A DNA stretch of 64,000 nt from Phytophthora colocasiae (taxonomy: Eukaryota > Oomycota > Peronosporomycetes > Peronosporales > Peronosporaceae), in the NCBI GenBank assembly GCA_018806915.1, contig JAGKQI010000103.1, positions 1,736,001 to 1,800,000 of the forward strand. Direction: 5' to 3'. The notes below the pieces were generated by a model, which was not told the origin of the DNA, did not search any database, and worked only from the letters and a program-made list of their open reading frames with translations. Both the position numbers and the translations under genes were made by a program. Positions 20,809-30,999 of this stretch are shown piece after piece; within the stretch, counting starts at the first letter, position 1; each line of letters starts with the position of its first letter.

Positions 20809-21190
20809 GGAGTACGTGCCGTCGCACAAGTTTCGGCCTCTCTCGGCCCAGTGTCAGTGACACTCAGTGACTGACTCGGTCTACCGCCGACGTCACTAGA
20901 CGGAGTACGTGCCGCCGCACGGGTTTCGGCCCCTTCAGGCCCAGTGTCAGAGACACTCAGCGATCCACTCGGTCGATGACCGATGTCGCTCAGCGGAGTA
21001 CGTGCCGCTGCACAATCAGTGACCGTAGCTGGTCCAATGTCAGAGACATTCAGCGATCTACTTGGTCAACGACCAGCATCGCTCGGCGGAGTACGTGCCG
21101 CCCCACAGTTCACGGCCTGGTAAGATGGATGCCATCGGCATCAGTGACAGTCCATGACCGGCGTCACTCGGCAGGTACGTGTCGCCCCAC
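20809..21190 (-). repeat. 93-bp in-frame minisatellite in the Gypsy-2a pol linker
   Basis: The word GGAGTACGTGCCG recurs at 20809, 20902, 20995 and 21088, exactly 93 bp (31 codons) apart, with a diverged fifth unit near 21174. Each unit carries a small hairpin of the GTGTCAGAGACAC type. Gypsy-2b has about one unit at the same place (59619-59720). The array lies between protease and RT, so copy-number change only lengthens a linker. Confidence 0.8.
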
Positions 21191-21836
21191 GGGAGTTACG
21201 TGAGCTTTGCCCACACGTTGACTCACGGTCAACCAGCGCTACGCGCTCAACAGGACTGCGGTCCTCACACTCGGTGCTGTCCACCAACTCGGACACACCG
21301 ACTTCCAGCATCATAGCCGACTCGGCTCGATGCTCGCGCCAATAGCGCTTCTGCTTCCTAGCAGAGGTGGGTTCATGACTCGCCAAAGCTCCACTAGGAG
21401 AGAAGTGCGTAGCACCTAAGGTCTTCGACCTCCAATCGATCCATGGCTCGTGGCGCTCCAACCACGCCATACCAAGGATGAGGTCGTACCTCGAATCCAG
21501 GTCCAGGACCAAGTAGCGTTCTACGCTGTCGAAGTCCAAGAACCTCAGCCGCAGGTCCATGGGAACCTTGGCTGCCGTGACACGGACGCCCGTCGCTAGA
21601 CGGACAGTGACGGTGTCACCTCTTCGCGCTCGAAGCGCCTCAGCATATTGCTGACTACCTTCAACGGTGGAGCGTCTGACGTAGTTGCCAGACGCTCCTG
21701 AATCGATCAACACGATCCACGGCTTCTCGAAGCCCTTCACGTCCACATGGACGACCAGCAAGCCCTGCTTGCTCACACGTTCCGTGTTCAAGAGCACGGA
21801 GCTCTTCGGGGCTGAGCCCCAGTGCCTCTCACGCAC
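21141..21836 (-). CDS. pol: Gypsy-2a protease region
   Basis: This is an open 231-residue frame with an aspartic protease: LIDSGASGNYVR carries the catalytic Asp, and LILGMAWLERHEPWIDW is the typical second half. It is in a different frame from gag (gag stop at 21875), so Pol is probably made by frameshifting. Two perfect 10-bp hairpins occur here and just upstream (21669-21698 and 21855-21882). Confidence 0.8.
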   Translation of the reverse strand: MRERHWGSAPKSSVLLNTERVSKQGLLVVHVDVKGFEKPWIVLIDSGASGNYVRRSTVEGSQQYAEALRARRGDTVTVRLATGVRVTAAKVPMDLRLRFLDFDSVERYLVLDLDSRYDLILGMAWLERHEPWIDWRSKTLGATHFSPSGALASHEPTSARKQKRYWREHRAESAMMLEVGVSELVDSTECEDRSPVERVALVDRESTCGQSSRNSRGATRTCRVTPVMDCH

Positions 21837-21874
21837 TGCAGAACTCAGTTCTTCCCCAGTAGACCGCCCCGCGT

Positions 21875-22846
21875 CTACTGGGAGCCGTCGTTTCCCTGGG
21901 CAGAGCCCGAAGCGGGACCCGCGGCAGGGTTGCGACCAGTCTGGCCGGCGCGCGCTTTGCGCAGAGGGCAGTTGGGCCTCAGGTGTGTGGGACTACCACA
22001 CGTGTAGCACCGACGAGTGCTCATATGCTGCACCGCAGCTCGTAGCTCGGCTACTTCATCTTCAGCATAGCTGAGGTCCATGGGCTCGGGTCCCCCGGAC
22101 CCTGTGCTGTTAGCACCGACCCTCGACAACTTAAAGTTGTGTTCGGCATTCAATGCCACGCTGACAGCGTCCTCGAAGTTACGAGGGTTCTGACGGAATG
22201 CCTCCGTCCTGGCCACGCCAGCTCTCAAACCTTCCATGAAGATAGTCACGGTGACCACCTCAGGTAGAGGATCGGCAGCCATGCCGGCAATGAGCGTGCG
22301 CAGCTCTTGGACATAGTCCACCAGGTCCTTCTTGCCCTGTCGGCAAGCAAGGAAGCGTGACCGCACGCGATACGCCTGGTTAGGTGGAGCAAACACTTGC
22401 GTAAGCTTGGCCTTAAGCTCACCCCAAGTGGGGAAGGCCATTTCTACCGACGTCCCAGACGTCAAGGCCCATTCACGTGCTCGACCTTCGAGCTTAGAGA
22501 TGGCGAAAGCCACGCGTTGGCCTTCCAACTGGAGCATAGCGGCCCCCATGGCCATTTCGACCTCTCGGGTCCACAGTAGGAGGTTCTCTCCTTCGTGCCC
22601 GTGAAAGGTCTTCACGCTGAGCGTGACGGGCTTAGCTCTCGGAGCGGGGTTAACTCCTTTTACATTCCGCTGAATGTGCTCAACGAGAGCGTTCTCGTAC
22701 GAGGCAAATGCCTTCAGGCGCGCGTTGACGGCCTCCGGCCCTTGAGACGCAAGGTGCGCCATACCTTCAGGGCCCAGCAAGGACGTAAGCTTGTTAAGCG
22801 TGTCCCGCTGACTCGGAGTCAAGTGAGCGTATGCTTCTGGCTCCAT
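21875..22846 (-). CDS. gag: Gag of Gypsy-2a
   Basis: The start is probably Met at 22846 (MEPEAYAHL); the frame is open upstream to 22972 only because the LTR is open. The 323-residue protein has a capsid domain ([11 protein letters not shown], then [15 protein letters not shown] and [12 protein letters not shown]) and one zinc knuckle [14 protein letters not shown] (CX2CX4HX4C). It shows no close similarity by eye to family-1 Gag. It would form the particle that packages element RNA. Confidence 0.88.
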   Translation of the reverse strand: MEPEAYAHLTPSQRDTLNKLTSLLGPEGMAHLASQGPEAVNARLKAFASYENALVEHIQRNVKGVNPAPRAKPVTLSVKTFHGHEGENLLLWTREVEMAMGAAMLQLEGQRVAFAISKLEGRAREWALTSGTSVEMAFPTWGELKAKLTQVFAPPNQAYRVRSRFLACRQGKKDLVDYVQELRTLIAGMAADPLPEVVTVTIFMEGLRAGVARTEAFRQNPRNFEDAVSVALNAEHNFKLSRVGANSTGSGGPEPMDLSYAEDEVAELRAAVQHMSTRRCYTCGSPTHLRPNCPLRKARAGQTGRNPAAGPASGSAQGNDGSQ

Positions 22847-22885
22847 TCTCACAGAGAAACAGTCTTCAACCCAGGAATTGGATTG

Positions 22886-22903
22886 ACTACAAGTGCTACC
22901 AGA
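22886..22903 (-). promoter_or_regulatory. Primer-binding site of Gypsy-2a
   Basis: On the minus strand, a few bases after the 5' LTR, the sequence reads TGGTAGCACTTGTAGTC. The first 13 bases equal those of family 1, pointing to the same primer tRNA. Confidence 0.75.
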
Positions 22904-23316
22904 TGCAGCGGGGCTGCGTAGGTGTGCACGACGCAGAGGAAGTTTAGTTGACTCGTAGAGTCCTGCTTGCAAGGCACTAGCCTTCGGTTCTATACAAGAA
23001 CCAAGTAATCCACTAAATACGGGACTACCACAATCAGTGTCCCTATAATAAAGGAACTAACACTAATTATGTAAAATGCAAACTGATTTTTATTGACTTT
23101 ATTGCCCTAATCCTAAATGTAACGGATTTAGTATCTAGCATACTAAATCCTAATCAAAATGTAATGTGTGGCTCTGAGCTAACTGCCAGCAACTGGCTAC
23201 ATATGTGACGTGTGAGAAACACTATGTGTCGTACACAGATATGTGACTTGTGACCCGGATGGTGTATACCACACCAACTGTAGGCAAGGCGCACAGCGCC
23301 GTGTAACCCCGTTACA
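22904..23316 (-). repeat. 5' LTR of Gypsy-2a
   Basis: 413 bp, one mismatch from 15341-15753, followed on the plus strand by the AACTT target duplicate. Confidence 0.95.
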
Positions 23317-23755
23317 AACTTGGTCTTGGACTTCTTGTCGCTTTGTACCAGATCTCCTTCCACCGCAAATAAAGGTGCACGGTTATACACTAGAGGGTCT
23401 TCGCAAAGAGATTCAACATAGCCTCGTTACGGTTAAATCTCCTTCGCTACTCCTCGCCACGACAGTTTCCTCTTTTACTGACGTGGCTGGCCGTTTCCCT
23501 GGTCGCTCTTCAGATTCTTGCAGTCGCGCTTGAAGTGGCCGGGTTTCTTGCAGTAGAAGCACACCGGTCATACCTTACTCTGCTCCGCAGGAGCGTAGTG
23601 ACCAGGCTTGAATGAACGCTTGCTGAACGGTTTTTGTCCTGCGAGTGATTGACGACAGCAACACACTGATAGTTGGGTACACCCTTGAGTTGAATCTCAA
23701 CTTTCACTAGTTCCAACTTGGACTCTCCAATCTTGTTGTCGCCAAGTTATACCGG
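23317..23755 (-). pseudogene. Family-1 copy B, gag end and start of protease, plus a displaced protease piece
   Basis: 23317-23655 continues copy B across Gypsy-2a: it holds the gag zinc-knuckle end, the frameshift heptamer (23493-23499, minus) and the start of pol. About 23656-23755 is a ~95-bp protease segment joined out of order, marking the junction with copy A. The block is a partial tandem duplication of a defective family-1 element. Confidence 0.75.
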
Positions 23756-26060
23756 GTGCTTGACATGCCGTGTACTTGATATGATCAAAATTCATTCGTA
23801 CTTGGTAGTAGGCGGACATCAGATCCATGCACGAAGAATAGTAGGCACCTGCCATACTGTCGAAAACATCTTCTTTCCGAGTCATCGGCACACTCTGACG
23901 AATTGTATTCGTGTTTGAGGTACCAGTAATCATGGACAACGCGCCATCCAACGGGTTTCCGAACACAAAACGTTGGGGGCGCATGTGGACTGATGCTTGG
24001 AGGGATCAATCCCTTGGAAATCATCTCGCGTACCCACTTGTCGATCTCGGTCTGATAGTCGCCACTGTTGACGATACATCGCCACGCTTGTATCCTTCAC
24101 ATCGATCCGGTGCTCAATCTCACGCTCCATAGGTAACCTAACCCATCAGGTATCTCTGGATTGAACACGGTATCCTTGTACTCCTCGAGAACTGGAAACG
24201 CTGGAATATCCTTGAGTGACTCCCAGTCAGTGTGAAGAAATCGTTTAGCCTTCTCTAATCCAACATTGCCGGGTACGTCACTCCGCTTGATGTCACGTCC
24301 GATCTCCTTGATTGTGTCGTTCGTCAGCACGATCATGAAATCATGTTCGGGTTGGTCCTTCGCCGATAGACAGAGAAACTTCCTCAGTTTATTCCTTGTG
24401 ATGTACTTGGTCTCAACTCCTTCCGAGTCAACTACCCCAAGAGTAAACATTGCTTCCACTTGAGCATCCTTCTTCTGTCGCCGAGAGAGATTCGTGACGC
24501 TCCAGCTGGTCTTTCAGCGGTTTCCACCTCGCACTTCGACTGCGTTTCTGGCACGGCGGCTCGACAGGAATTACGGCTTATCGTGGTAGAGCTTTTCTGT
24601 CCACAGCATCATGAAGCCCAGAGCCAATCGCCTGACTGCACTTCCCGCAGTGAGTTGAAGTATTCATTGCGGAGGCTCCACCGGAGTCGGTATCCTTGAC
24701 GCATCGACGTTTCCAGTCGACGTTCGGTTGTACATCCACAAGACTGGCATCCCGAGAACACAATCGGACTTATCGGGGATATCGAAGACGACAGCAACAC
24801 ACTGATAGTTGGGTACACCCTTGAGTTGAATCTCAACCTTCGCTAGTTCCAACTTGGACTCTCCAATCTTGTTGTCGCCAAGTTTCACTCGAACAGTACG
24901 CTCCGAGTTCACTTGAGTCTTCAATCCATGTTCCTTGACAAATCCACGCGATACATACACTGTTGTAGCAACTCAGTTTAGGAGAAACTTGGTCTTGGAC
25001 TTCTTGTCGCTTTGTACCAGATCTCCTTCCACCGCAAATAAAGGTGCACGGTTATACACTAGAGGGTCTTCGCAAAGCAGATTCAACATAGCCTCGTTAC
25101 GGTTAAATCTCCTTCGCTACTCCTCGCCACGACAGTTCCCTCTTTTACTGACGTGGCTGGCCGTTTCCCTGGTCGCTCTTCAGATTCTTGCAGTCGCGCT
25201 TGAAGTGGCCGGGTTTCTTGCAGTAGAAGCACACCGGTCATACCTTACTCTGCTCCGCAGGAGCGTAGTGACCAGGCTTGAATGAACGCTTGCTGAACGG
25301 TTTCTTGTCCTGCGAGTGTTTGTTCTTGGTGTACCACGGAAGCATTGCTCGCGCTCGGGTTTCTCGCGGCCGATCTTGCGGTCACCACTGAAGTGGGACA
25401 TCTCGTACTTGAATGCTTGATCCATAGCTTCGCTCAACGTCGTCGTGTTCTTCAACTTGACGTATGCATGAGTTGCGCGCTTAAGACCGTCGCAGTAGTA
25501 GCTGACTTGGTCCACTTCGCTCATGTTCTCCACGCTGAAGATCAGCGCTGAGTACTTGCTGTTGTAGTCCTCGATATCATTCACTTGACGCATTTGACGG
25601 AGCTTCTGACGCAGCACGGCTTGGTAGTTGGAGGCTTCAAAGTGTGCAAGAGCATTCTGGGTGAACTGTTCCCACGTCTGCTCTTCTGCTGGGATTCTCG
25701 ACGCCCAGAACACGAACCAACCAGATGTTGGATCTTCCATGACAGTTCCGGCGATAGCTGGGAGCGTCGTGTTGTCGTCGGACGCATCGAGGCCATGGAT
25801 ACGACACAGCGTCTCCACTTGGAAGAGCCACTGACGCACGACTTCGCCGCGCTTGCCCTTGAACTTTGGTAGGCCGCTTGGAACGCGAGGCTTACGCTCT
25901 TGTCGGCTGGGCGTCGTAGGGTTTCCAGTTCAGCGCGCAGCTCAGCCAGCTGGGTTTACAGGGTGCCTTGATCTCCTCCATCTCCTGTTGCTTCGTCTTG
26001 GACATTCTGGCGAGTCGTGGGGGTTATGGTCGTTGAGTCTAGACCAACAAGTACTACCAG
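23756..26060 (-). pseudogene. Family-1 Gypsy copy A, gag to RT
   Basis: Minus-strand order is leader and primer-binding site (26038-26059), gag (about 25990-25130, frameshifted near the zinc knuckle), frameshift signal (25163-25169), protease (about 24960-24600, DCGA lost to a stop-containing variant) and the start of RT ending abruptly at about 23766. It shares small deletions with copy B, for instance just before RT, so both derive from one broken ancestor. Confidence 0.85.
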
Positions 26061-26237
26061 TGAATCAAACTGGCTCCGGCTGGAGGGAAGAGGTCGGGGC
26101 TGGCGGGGAGAATCCGATGTGTTTGCTCCCCATCCAACTGCCCGGCAACCAAATTGTTGGTTGCGGGAGCCCCAATATTATCATTTACTACATAATAGCC
26201 TAGACTGTCTAAACGAATACCTAACATTCCTGATACA
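26061..26237 (-). repeat. Family-1 5' LTR of copy A
   Basis: A 177-bp LTR on the minus strand, TGTATCAG to GATTCA, somewhat diverged from Gypsy-1a. It is followed on the plus strand by CCTAC (26238-26242) and piggyBac-like sequence, the same junction as in Gypsy-1c. Confidence 0.85.
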
Positions 26238-26765
26238 CCTACGGCTCACTATCGCTCTCATACACTTCAGGCCTACGCTTCTCAATGAATCGGATCTTGT
26301 CCTGGTACTCGGGAGGAATTGCGGTCCCATTACGCCACGACTGATGCCAGATTTGGTCGCAGGTGAGGCTGCTGCCGTGATCAAGACGCCGGGCCTTGTT
26401 GCACAGCGCTACTCTGTCTCGGTTGGGACGTGAGTAGGTAGCTTGTTTCGAAACTGCGCACTCCAGGACCAGCATACGCCGAGCACACGTTGCAGAGCCA
26501 TTGGCGGTTATTTGTCTTGGCCTTGTTCTTCTCTTCGATCTTCTGCAGCGTGTGGGGCTGGCGAGGAAGCGGGCGAGTGACGAGCTCCTCCATGTGGTTG
26601 CCGTGAGCAAAATCATCTCTTGTTTGACCGAGCAGATCAGCATGCAGACGACGCATGAAAAATGCGTGTGTCGGCACAGGATTCTGTAGCTTTCTCATGG
26701 CTAGCTTGTGCACGATAAATGCGTTCGCCATGGCAATGTCGACAAGGCCGATTAAAGAGTGTCTT
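26238..26765 (-). pseudogene. piggyBac-like (DDE_Tnp_1_7) transposase 3' fragment
   Basis: Minus-strand frames read NAFIVHKLAMRK, then FMRRLHADLLGQT, a Cys-rich WLCNVCSAYAGPGVRSFETSY ribbon, and a tail ending in ESDSEP. This resembles the C-terminal helix and zinc ribbon of piggyBac-type transposases. Frameshifts separate the pieces and the catalytic core is missing. A second remnant of the same sequence is at 54018-54155 plus 61841-62190. Confidence 0.65.
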
Positions 26766-26782
26766 GTAGTATTTTTGCATCG

Positions 26783-27207
26783 GAGGCAGCGGCGGCCGCT
26801 GCTGCCTCAACTGGGGATTCACATGCACCGGCCGGTGCATGTGCGGCACTGACAGGGCCATCGCTCTCTGTCGCGCGTATTCTGTTGAAGCGCACAAGCG
26901 TAACGCTTCTCCCAGTTGACTAACGGGTCATGCCGTGCAAGCCACGGCAGGCCTAATACCAAGTCAAACTTATCGTCTAGATGCAAGACGATAAGATCTT
27001 CTACAAACGGCCTTCGTTTGTAAGAGAAGCGCACACGGACCATGCGCTCCTCAGGCCTCATGGTGGCACCTGTTGCCAACCGCATCTCCAACACGCCGCG
27101 TGGCGTGTCGGCCTCTTCGAAATCAAGTCTTCGAAGACTTCCCTGTCGAACAAAGTTGTTCGACGCGCCCGAGTCCACTAGGGCACGAAGAGAGTTAACT
27201 CTCTTCG
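26783..27207. repeat. String of perfect hairpins and palindromes in family-4 coding DNA
   Basis: Listed with arm length: 26783-26808 (8 bp), 26820-26843 (24-bp perfect palindrome), 26931-26949 (7), 26969-26995 (9), 27002-27022 (8), 27091-27108 (7), 27125-27140 (16-bp palindrome), 27145-27164 (9) and 27186-27207 (22-bp palindrome). Weaker ones continue to about 27480. Arms and loops lie within translated sequence. Confidence 0.9.
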
Positions 27208-27560
27208 ACATCACGTTCAGGATGGCAATGTTTGGCTTGTCATCTTGCAGCTGAAAGAAACTTTCTCGCTGAAGGCAGCAGTCCTCATTGTCGCGTGTCC
27301 AAGCTCGAGAAGCTAGACTGCAACACCAGTAGCACGCCCCGCTCCTACTTGTCATTGGCATTTTTTGAACGCCCGCCCACTGTGCACTTGCGTGCATAGT
27401 GACCGATGTTACCACACAGATAGCATCGAACCTTTCCGTTCCTACGCTGCTGTTGACCAGCAGTCGTAGCACTCGAAAGGTCCATAGGCTCCGTACCTCC
27501 TGTCTTCGCAACAGGACACGCCGGCTTTGGCGCGTTCACATGGAGTTTAGCTTGTCGCCG
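26783..27560 (-). pseudogene. Family-4 Gypsy gag end and protease, hairpin-rich
   Basis: Minus-strand frames give a gag zinc knuckle CYLCGNIGHYARKC (27345-27539) and, after a frameshift, a protease with ALVDSGASNNFVR and LVLGLPWLARHDPLVNW (26819-27200). Both ends are abrupt joins to other elements. The coding DNA is packed with perfect inverted repeats (separate entry). Confidence 0.8.
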
Positions 27561-27828
27561 GCTAATCGGATGGCCTCGTGCATACGGAAATAGGTGCGGG
27601 AATATCCGAGCGAACAGGAATCGTTGTTGTTAGCAAACCGGCTCGAGTGCCGAACCAAAATCTGAGGTTGCGAATTACGCTGTGTTGGTAGCTCGACTTC
27701 TTCAGTCCACGCGGTCTGTCCTGCGTATTCACCTCACTATCAGCCGCGATAAACACCACCCAATGTTCAACGACGTCGGTGTCTCCACCCGCGTTGCCCA
27801 GATGAGTGGAACTGCCTATTCGATCGTG
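27561..27828. other. Unassigned sequence before the MULE-like element
   Basis: No recognisable gene. The plus-strand frame ending at 27885 closes with residues (VTELEVPK, then CRPK) that recur at the end of the minus-strand frame at 32127, because both read into the inverted terminal repeats. Confidence 0.5.
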
Positions 27829-28030
27829 GGGCTCGAGGTTACGGAGCTCGAGGTACCAAAATATCATATGTGTCGACCAAAATAAAAATAGTCAATACAA
27901 TTTTTTTATTTTATCGCAAATGAATTAAATCCGACAGTTTTTGTCAAAGAGTCAATTGGATATTTACTTCGGAGAGATGGGCAAACCAGAGGAAGCTTAG
28001 TATTTCGTTGCTGTACGTGAAATCCATTAA

Positions 28031-28373
28031 CTCTTTCGCGAACATCGTAGTATTCTGCCCCCAACGACAGTCTTTGCAAAAGTGGGTGATTTTGTACCCA
28101 TTCGAAGGTAGCAAAATGCTACCATTGAGTCAAAGGGTCGCGTAAACACTACCGTGTTTTGGAACTTGCAGATTGAAGTTTTATTTTTGGCCAATACCAG
28201 AGCTTATTTAAAAGGCTTCGAAGGTAGCGTTTTGCTCCCATCTGTGTTGTAGCCATCTTAAAGGTCGCCGACCCTTCGAAATGGCTACACATCGAAGGTA
28301 GCGTTTTGCTACCTTCTATTTTTAATTGTCTTGGCTTTGTATAGTATACAAAGTCACTGTGTTCGCGAAGGGG
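28031..28373. mobile_element. piggyBac-type MITE with TTAA target sites and internal hairpins
   Basis: A 343-bp element is bounded by TTAA on both sides (28027-28030 and 28374-28377). Its 14-bp ends are CTCTTTCGCGAACA and the near inverse TGTTCGCGAAGGGG. Inside, a GAAGGTAGC...GCTACC unit occurs three times (near 28104, 28218 and 28291); the last is a perfect 9-bp-arm hairpin with loop GTTTT. It has no coding capacity. Confidence 0.85.
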
Positions 28374-28377
28374 TTAA

Positions 28378-28838
28378 TATGTATAATACTGTTGCGCGAA
28401 GAATACATTTTAGTATAATCCATTGTAGTGTGAGCTATTCGCTAAGCTTCGGCTGTGTGCGCTATAAGGCTGGCTACCTGTAGTAGATTCTGCATTTATT
28501 TGCAATGAAAACTAAACATTACACACCTTGGTTCACGGAGACTAACTACAACTATTGCCAATCTAAAAGAAACGACAAATAAAAGAGAGGAGACTACCGC
28601 ACAAAATTGAAAACGAACCGTAACGTATGAACAAATATGTCAGTCAATGTACATGTTTTCTTTAAACAAAAGAGCAAATTCGTAATGCAATGTTATATAT
28701 TTGTGAAACTTTACAGCAAAGTCTGTCTATCTGTAAAACAATTCCGTAGAGTTTAGAAATGCCAACGGCTAGCGTATCACCATGTCCGAGGAGGCAGGTA
28801 ACAGGGAAATAAGACGTCTCAGAATCCTTGACTTCGTC
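28378..28838. other. AT-rich sequence 3' of the MULE transposase
   Basis: No gene or repeat recognised; probably element untranslated sequence. Confidence 0.5.
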
Positions 28839-30850
28839 TCACTGGCCTTGGTTTAAAGCAACTCTCAGCGACGGGAGTTGATGAACTGGTTCAGTGACAC
28901 TTTCGGTGAACGAGTTACTTGACGTGTGCAGCACCGTAAATGTTGGCTGTGAAGTTGGTGGGGTCGCTGGTTGCTTAAGGTTGACACGTTCACTGAAAAT
29001 TGCATCTCTGACCGTGCCGGAACTTCCATGATTTTTATTGTGAGAATTTGTCTTACGTTTCTTGAACTTCTTGGACTGTCGTGGGGCTGGTTCTAACACT
29101 CTTACTCTCGAGTACTCTGCTATACCACGACGAGTTAGCCATTGAGCATGGAAGTCTCGAACTTGTAGCTTCTTTTGCCGATTAGATTTCACAATCTCGA
29201 TGAGGTCATGCACACAGGGTCTTCCATTTGAGCGGCGGAAAGTACCAGTACAGGGTCCGATCAAAGTTTTCTTGGTAACAATTTCTACAGCCTGTTCCAC
29301 AATTTCGTTCAAAGCATATCTGCTGATGAGCATTACTACCGCTCGTCTTGTAAGATGTGTGAAATTGTCCTCATATCTCGCTCAATATTCAAACTTGTGT
29401 TCTTGATGCAAGTTTCCCACCATGGCAAGAGATTCTCGAAAGCAGTCAGCCAATTCCCTTTAAACGAGACCATCCGAGTGTGTACCGTCGACTGGAGACG
29501 TGTCGCAATAGCCGTAAATTAATTGCTGTTATTATAATTTTAAATATTTTTTCATAAAAAATGCAAATATTGCGAAGTCCAGCAGCGCACGTCTTGTATT
29601 TCCACCAATGGAGATCGAGATAGTCTGTAAGTTCTGAATTACACGACCGAATTGTCGCGCAACACTTTACAAACTCTTCCTCATTGGACGAATCAGCAGC
29701 CTTGTAGAACAAAGTCATAAATTTGCTGGTCTCAAGAGTGTTCTCGTACTTGTCTTGGTCAGGAGCAGGGTTCGGATTCTCTACTTGGCCAAGAACGGTC
29801 CAGGTTTTGACAAGAAACATTTGCCACCGACAGACAAGGGCAGGGACATCAGGAAACATTTGATCCAGCGCGTTTATACAAGCTTGGTCGCGATCGGTGA
29901 GAATAATTGATGACTTCGAATTTTTTTATGATTTAAGCATCTCCTTCAACTGTTGTTGCCTAGAGGAAATCTTCTTCTTTTTCACCGGGTAAAAAGCATT
30001 AAGTAATCGGCAACACAGTGCTCATGTTGGTCATAGCAATGATGTTCAGTAGTCGTAGATCGGAATTCTTAGTCTTGTACGTGCAATACATAACCATGAC
30101 GTCAGAATTCCAAGCGCAAATTCCTTGATTCCCGGGTGTGACAAAAATAAAGCCCGGAGTCGCGAGATTGGTTGGTCCACGTCAACCTTGAAGAAAAATT
30201 GTGTTCTTCCAGTTTCTTTAACAGTAGCTCAGTCGGTGTGTCATCAGCCAGTGCCTCTCGACGACCTGCCTTTTTTTCTTGTTCGACACATCTTTCGCGA
30301 TTATTTCTGTATCCGGATCAGAACTTCTAAGTGTAGCAACAACCACTTGAGGTGCTACACCGACAGCTGTCTGCGAAAGTCTGTGTGAGACAGGTCCGAC
30401 GACGTTAAACGCTCCATGTCACGACGACGATGGCCGGGGTGAAAGCTCGGGTCACGAGAGACGGGGTGATTGTGGCTGTTGGATTCATTAAGGTGGACTA
30501 TTTTCCAACTTCCGGTCACATTGTTAGCATCGACCGCTTCAATGCAAATCTTCATCTTGCACCCACTTTTTGCTCGTTCCCCGTTGTGTACTAACTCGAT
30601 CTTCCTCTCGGAGGTGACGTGTGTTCTTGGTTTTGCCGTAGTGGTTGCGTTGGAAATCACGTTGTCGAATTTCATGTGCCTTGTTTTTCTTGTTGTGGGC
30701 CTTGGTCACGTCAATGACTTGGCGCCAATTCCATGCGTGAAGGGCAGTCTCTGCCTCTTCATAAAACTCAAAGACTTGTTCCGGAGGTAGCGGAATGAGG
30801 TAACTAGAGGCTATTGCTGCAGGTGGTGCCGACGTTGGTGTTGAAGCCAT
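28839..30850 (-). pseudogene. MULE/FAR1-type transposase, decayed
   Basis: The likely start is Met near 30850 (MASTPTSAPP). Pieces in order are a FEFYEEAETALHAWNW opening, a FAR1/WRKY-like zinc region with GSWKIVHLNESNSHNHP (30355-30675), a middle part FPDVPALVCRWQMFLVKTW (29446-29859), and a C-terminal SWIM-like segment TGTFRRSNGRPCVHD with LQVRDFHAQWL (28839-29333). Several frameshifts and stops separate them, so it is inactive. The family assignment rests on these motifs by eye. Confidence 0.65.
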
Positions 30851-30999
30851 AGTCAAAGATAGAATGGACTCAAAAAGAGCAAAACTCAAAGGCAAATGTA
30901 GGTTTCGCGACTAGTTTTACAGGACACGTGGGTTTAATAACCGGATGCAGACTAATGACTCCATAATAAACACCAGAGTAACTCATAGAATAGCCACTA

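Larger units (their letters stand above)
15341..23316 (-). mobile_element. Gypsy-2a: full-length family-2 Gypsy element
   Basis: The element is 7976 bp with 413-bp LTRs differing at one position, and a 5-bp target duplication AACTT (15336-15340 and 23317-23321). On the minus strand the order is gag, protease, RT/RNase H, integrase and chromodomain. On the plus strand a long antisense ORF starts near the 3' LTR and overlaps the end of pol. The near-identical LTRs mean a recent insertion, yet pol carries a nonsense codon and deletions, so it was probably copied in trans or damaged quickly. Confidence 0.93.

Noticed and set aside
20809..21190. Regularly spaced repeats resembling a CRISPR array
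   Set aside because: The 93-bp units are wholly repeated without unique spacers and lie in a eukaryotic retrotransposon pol gene.
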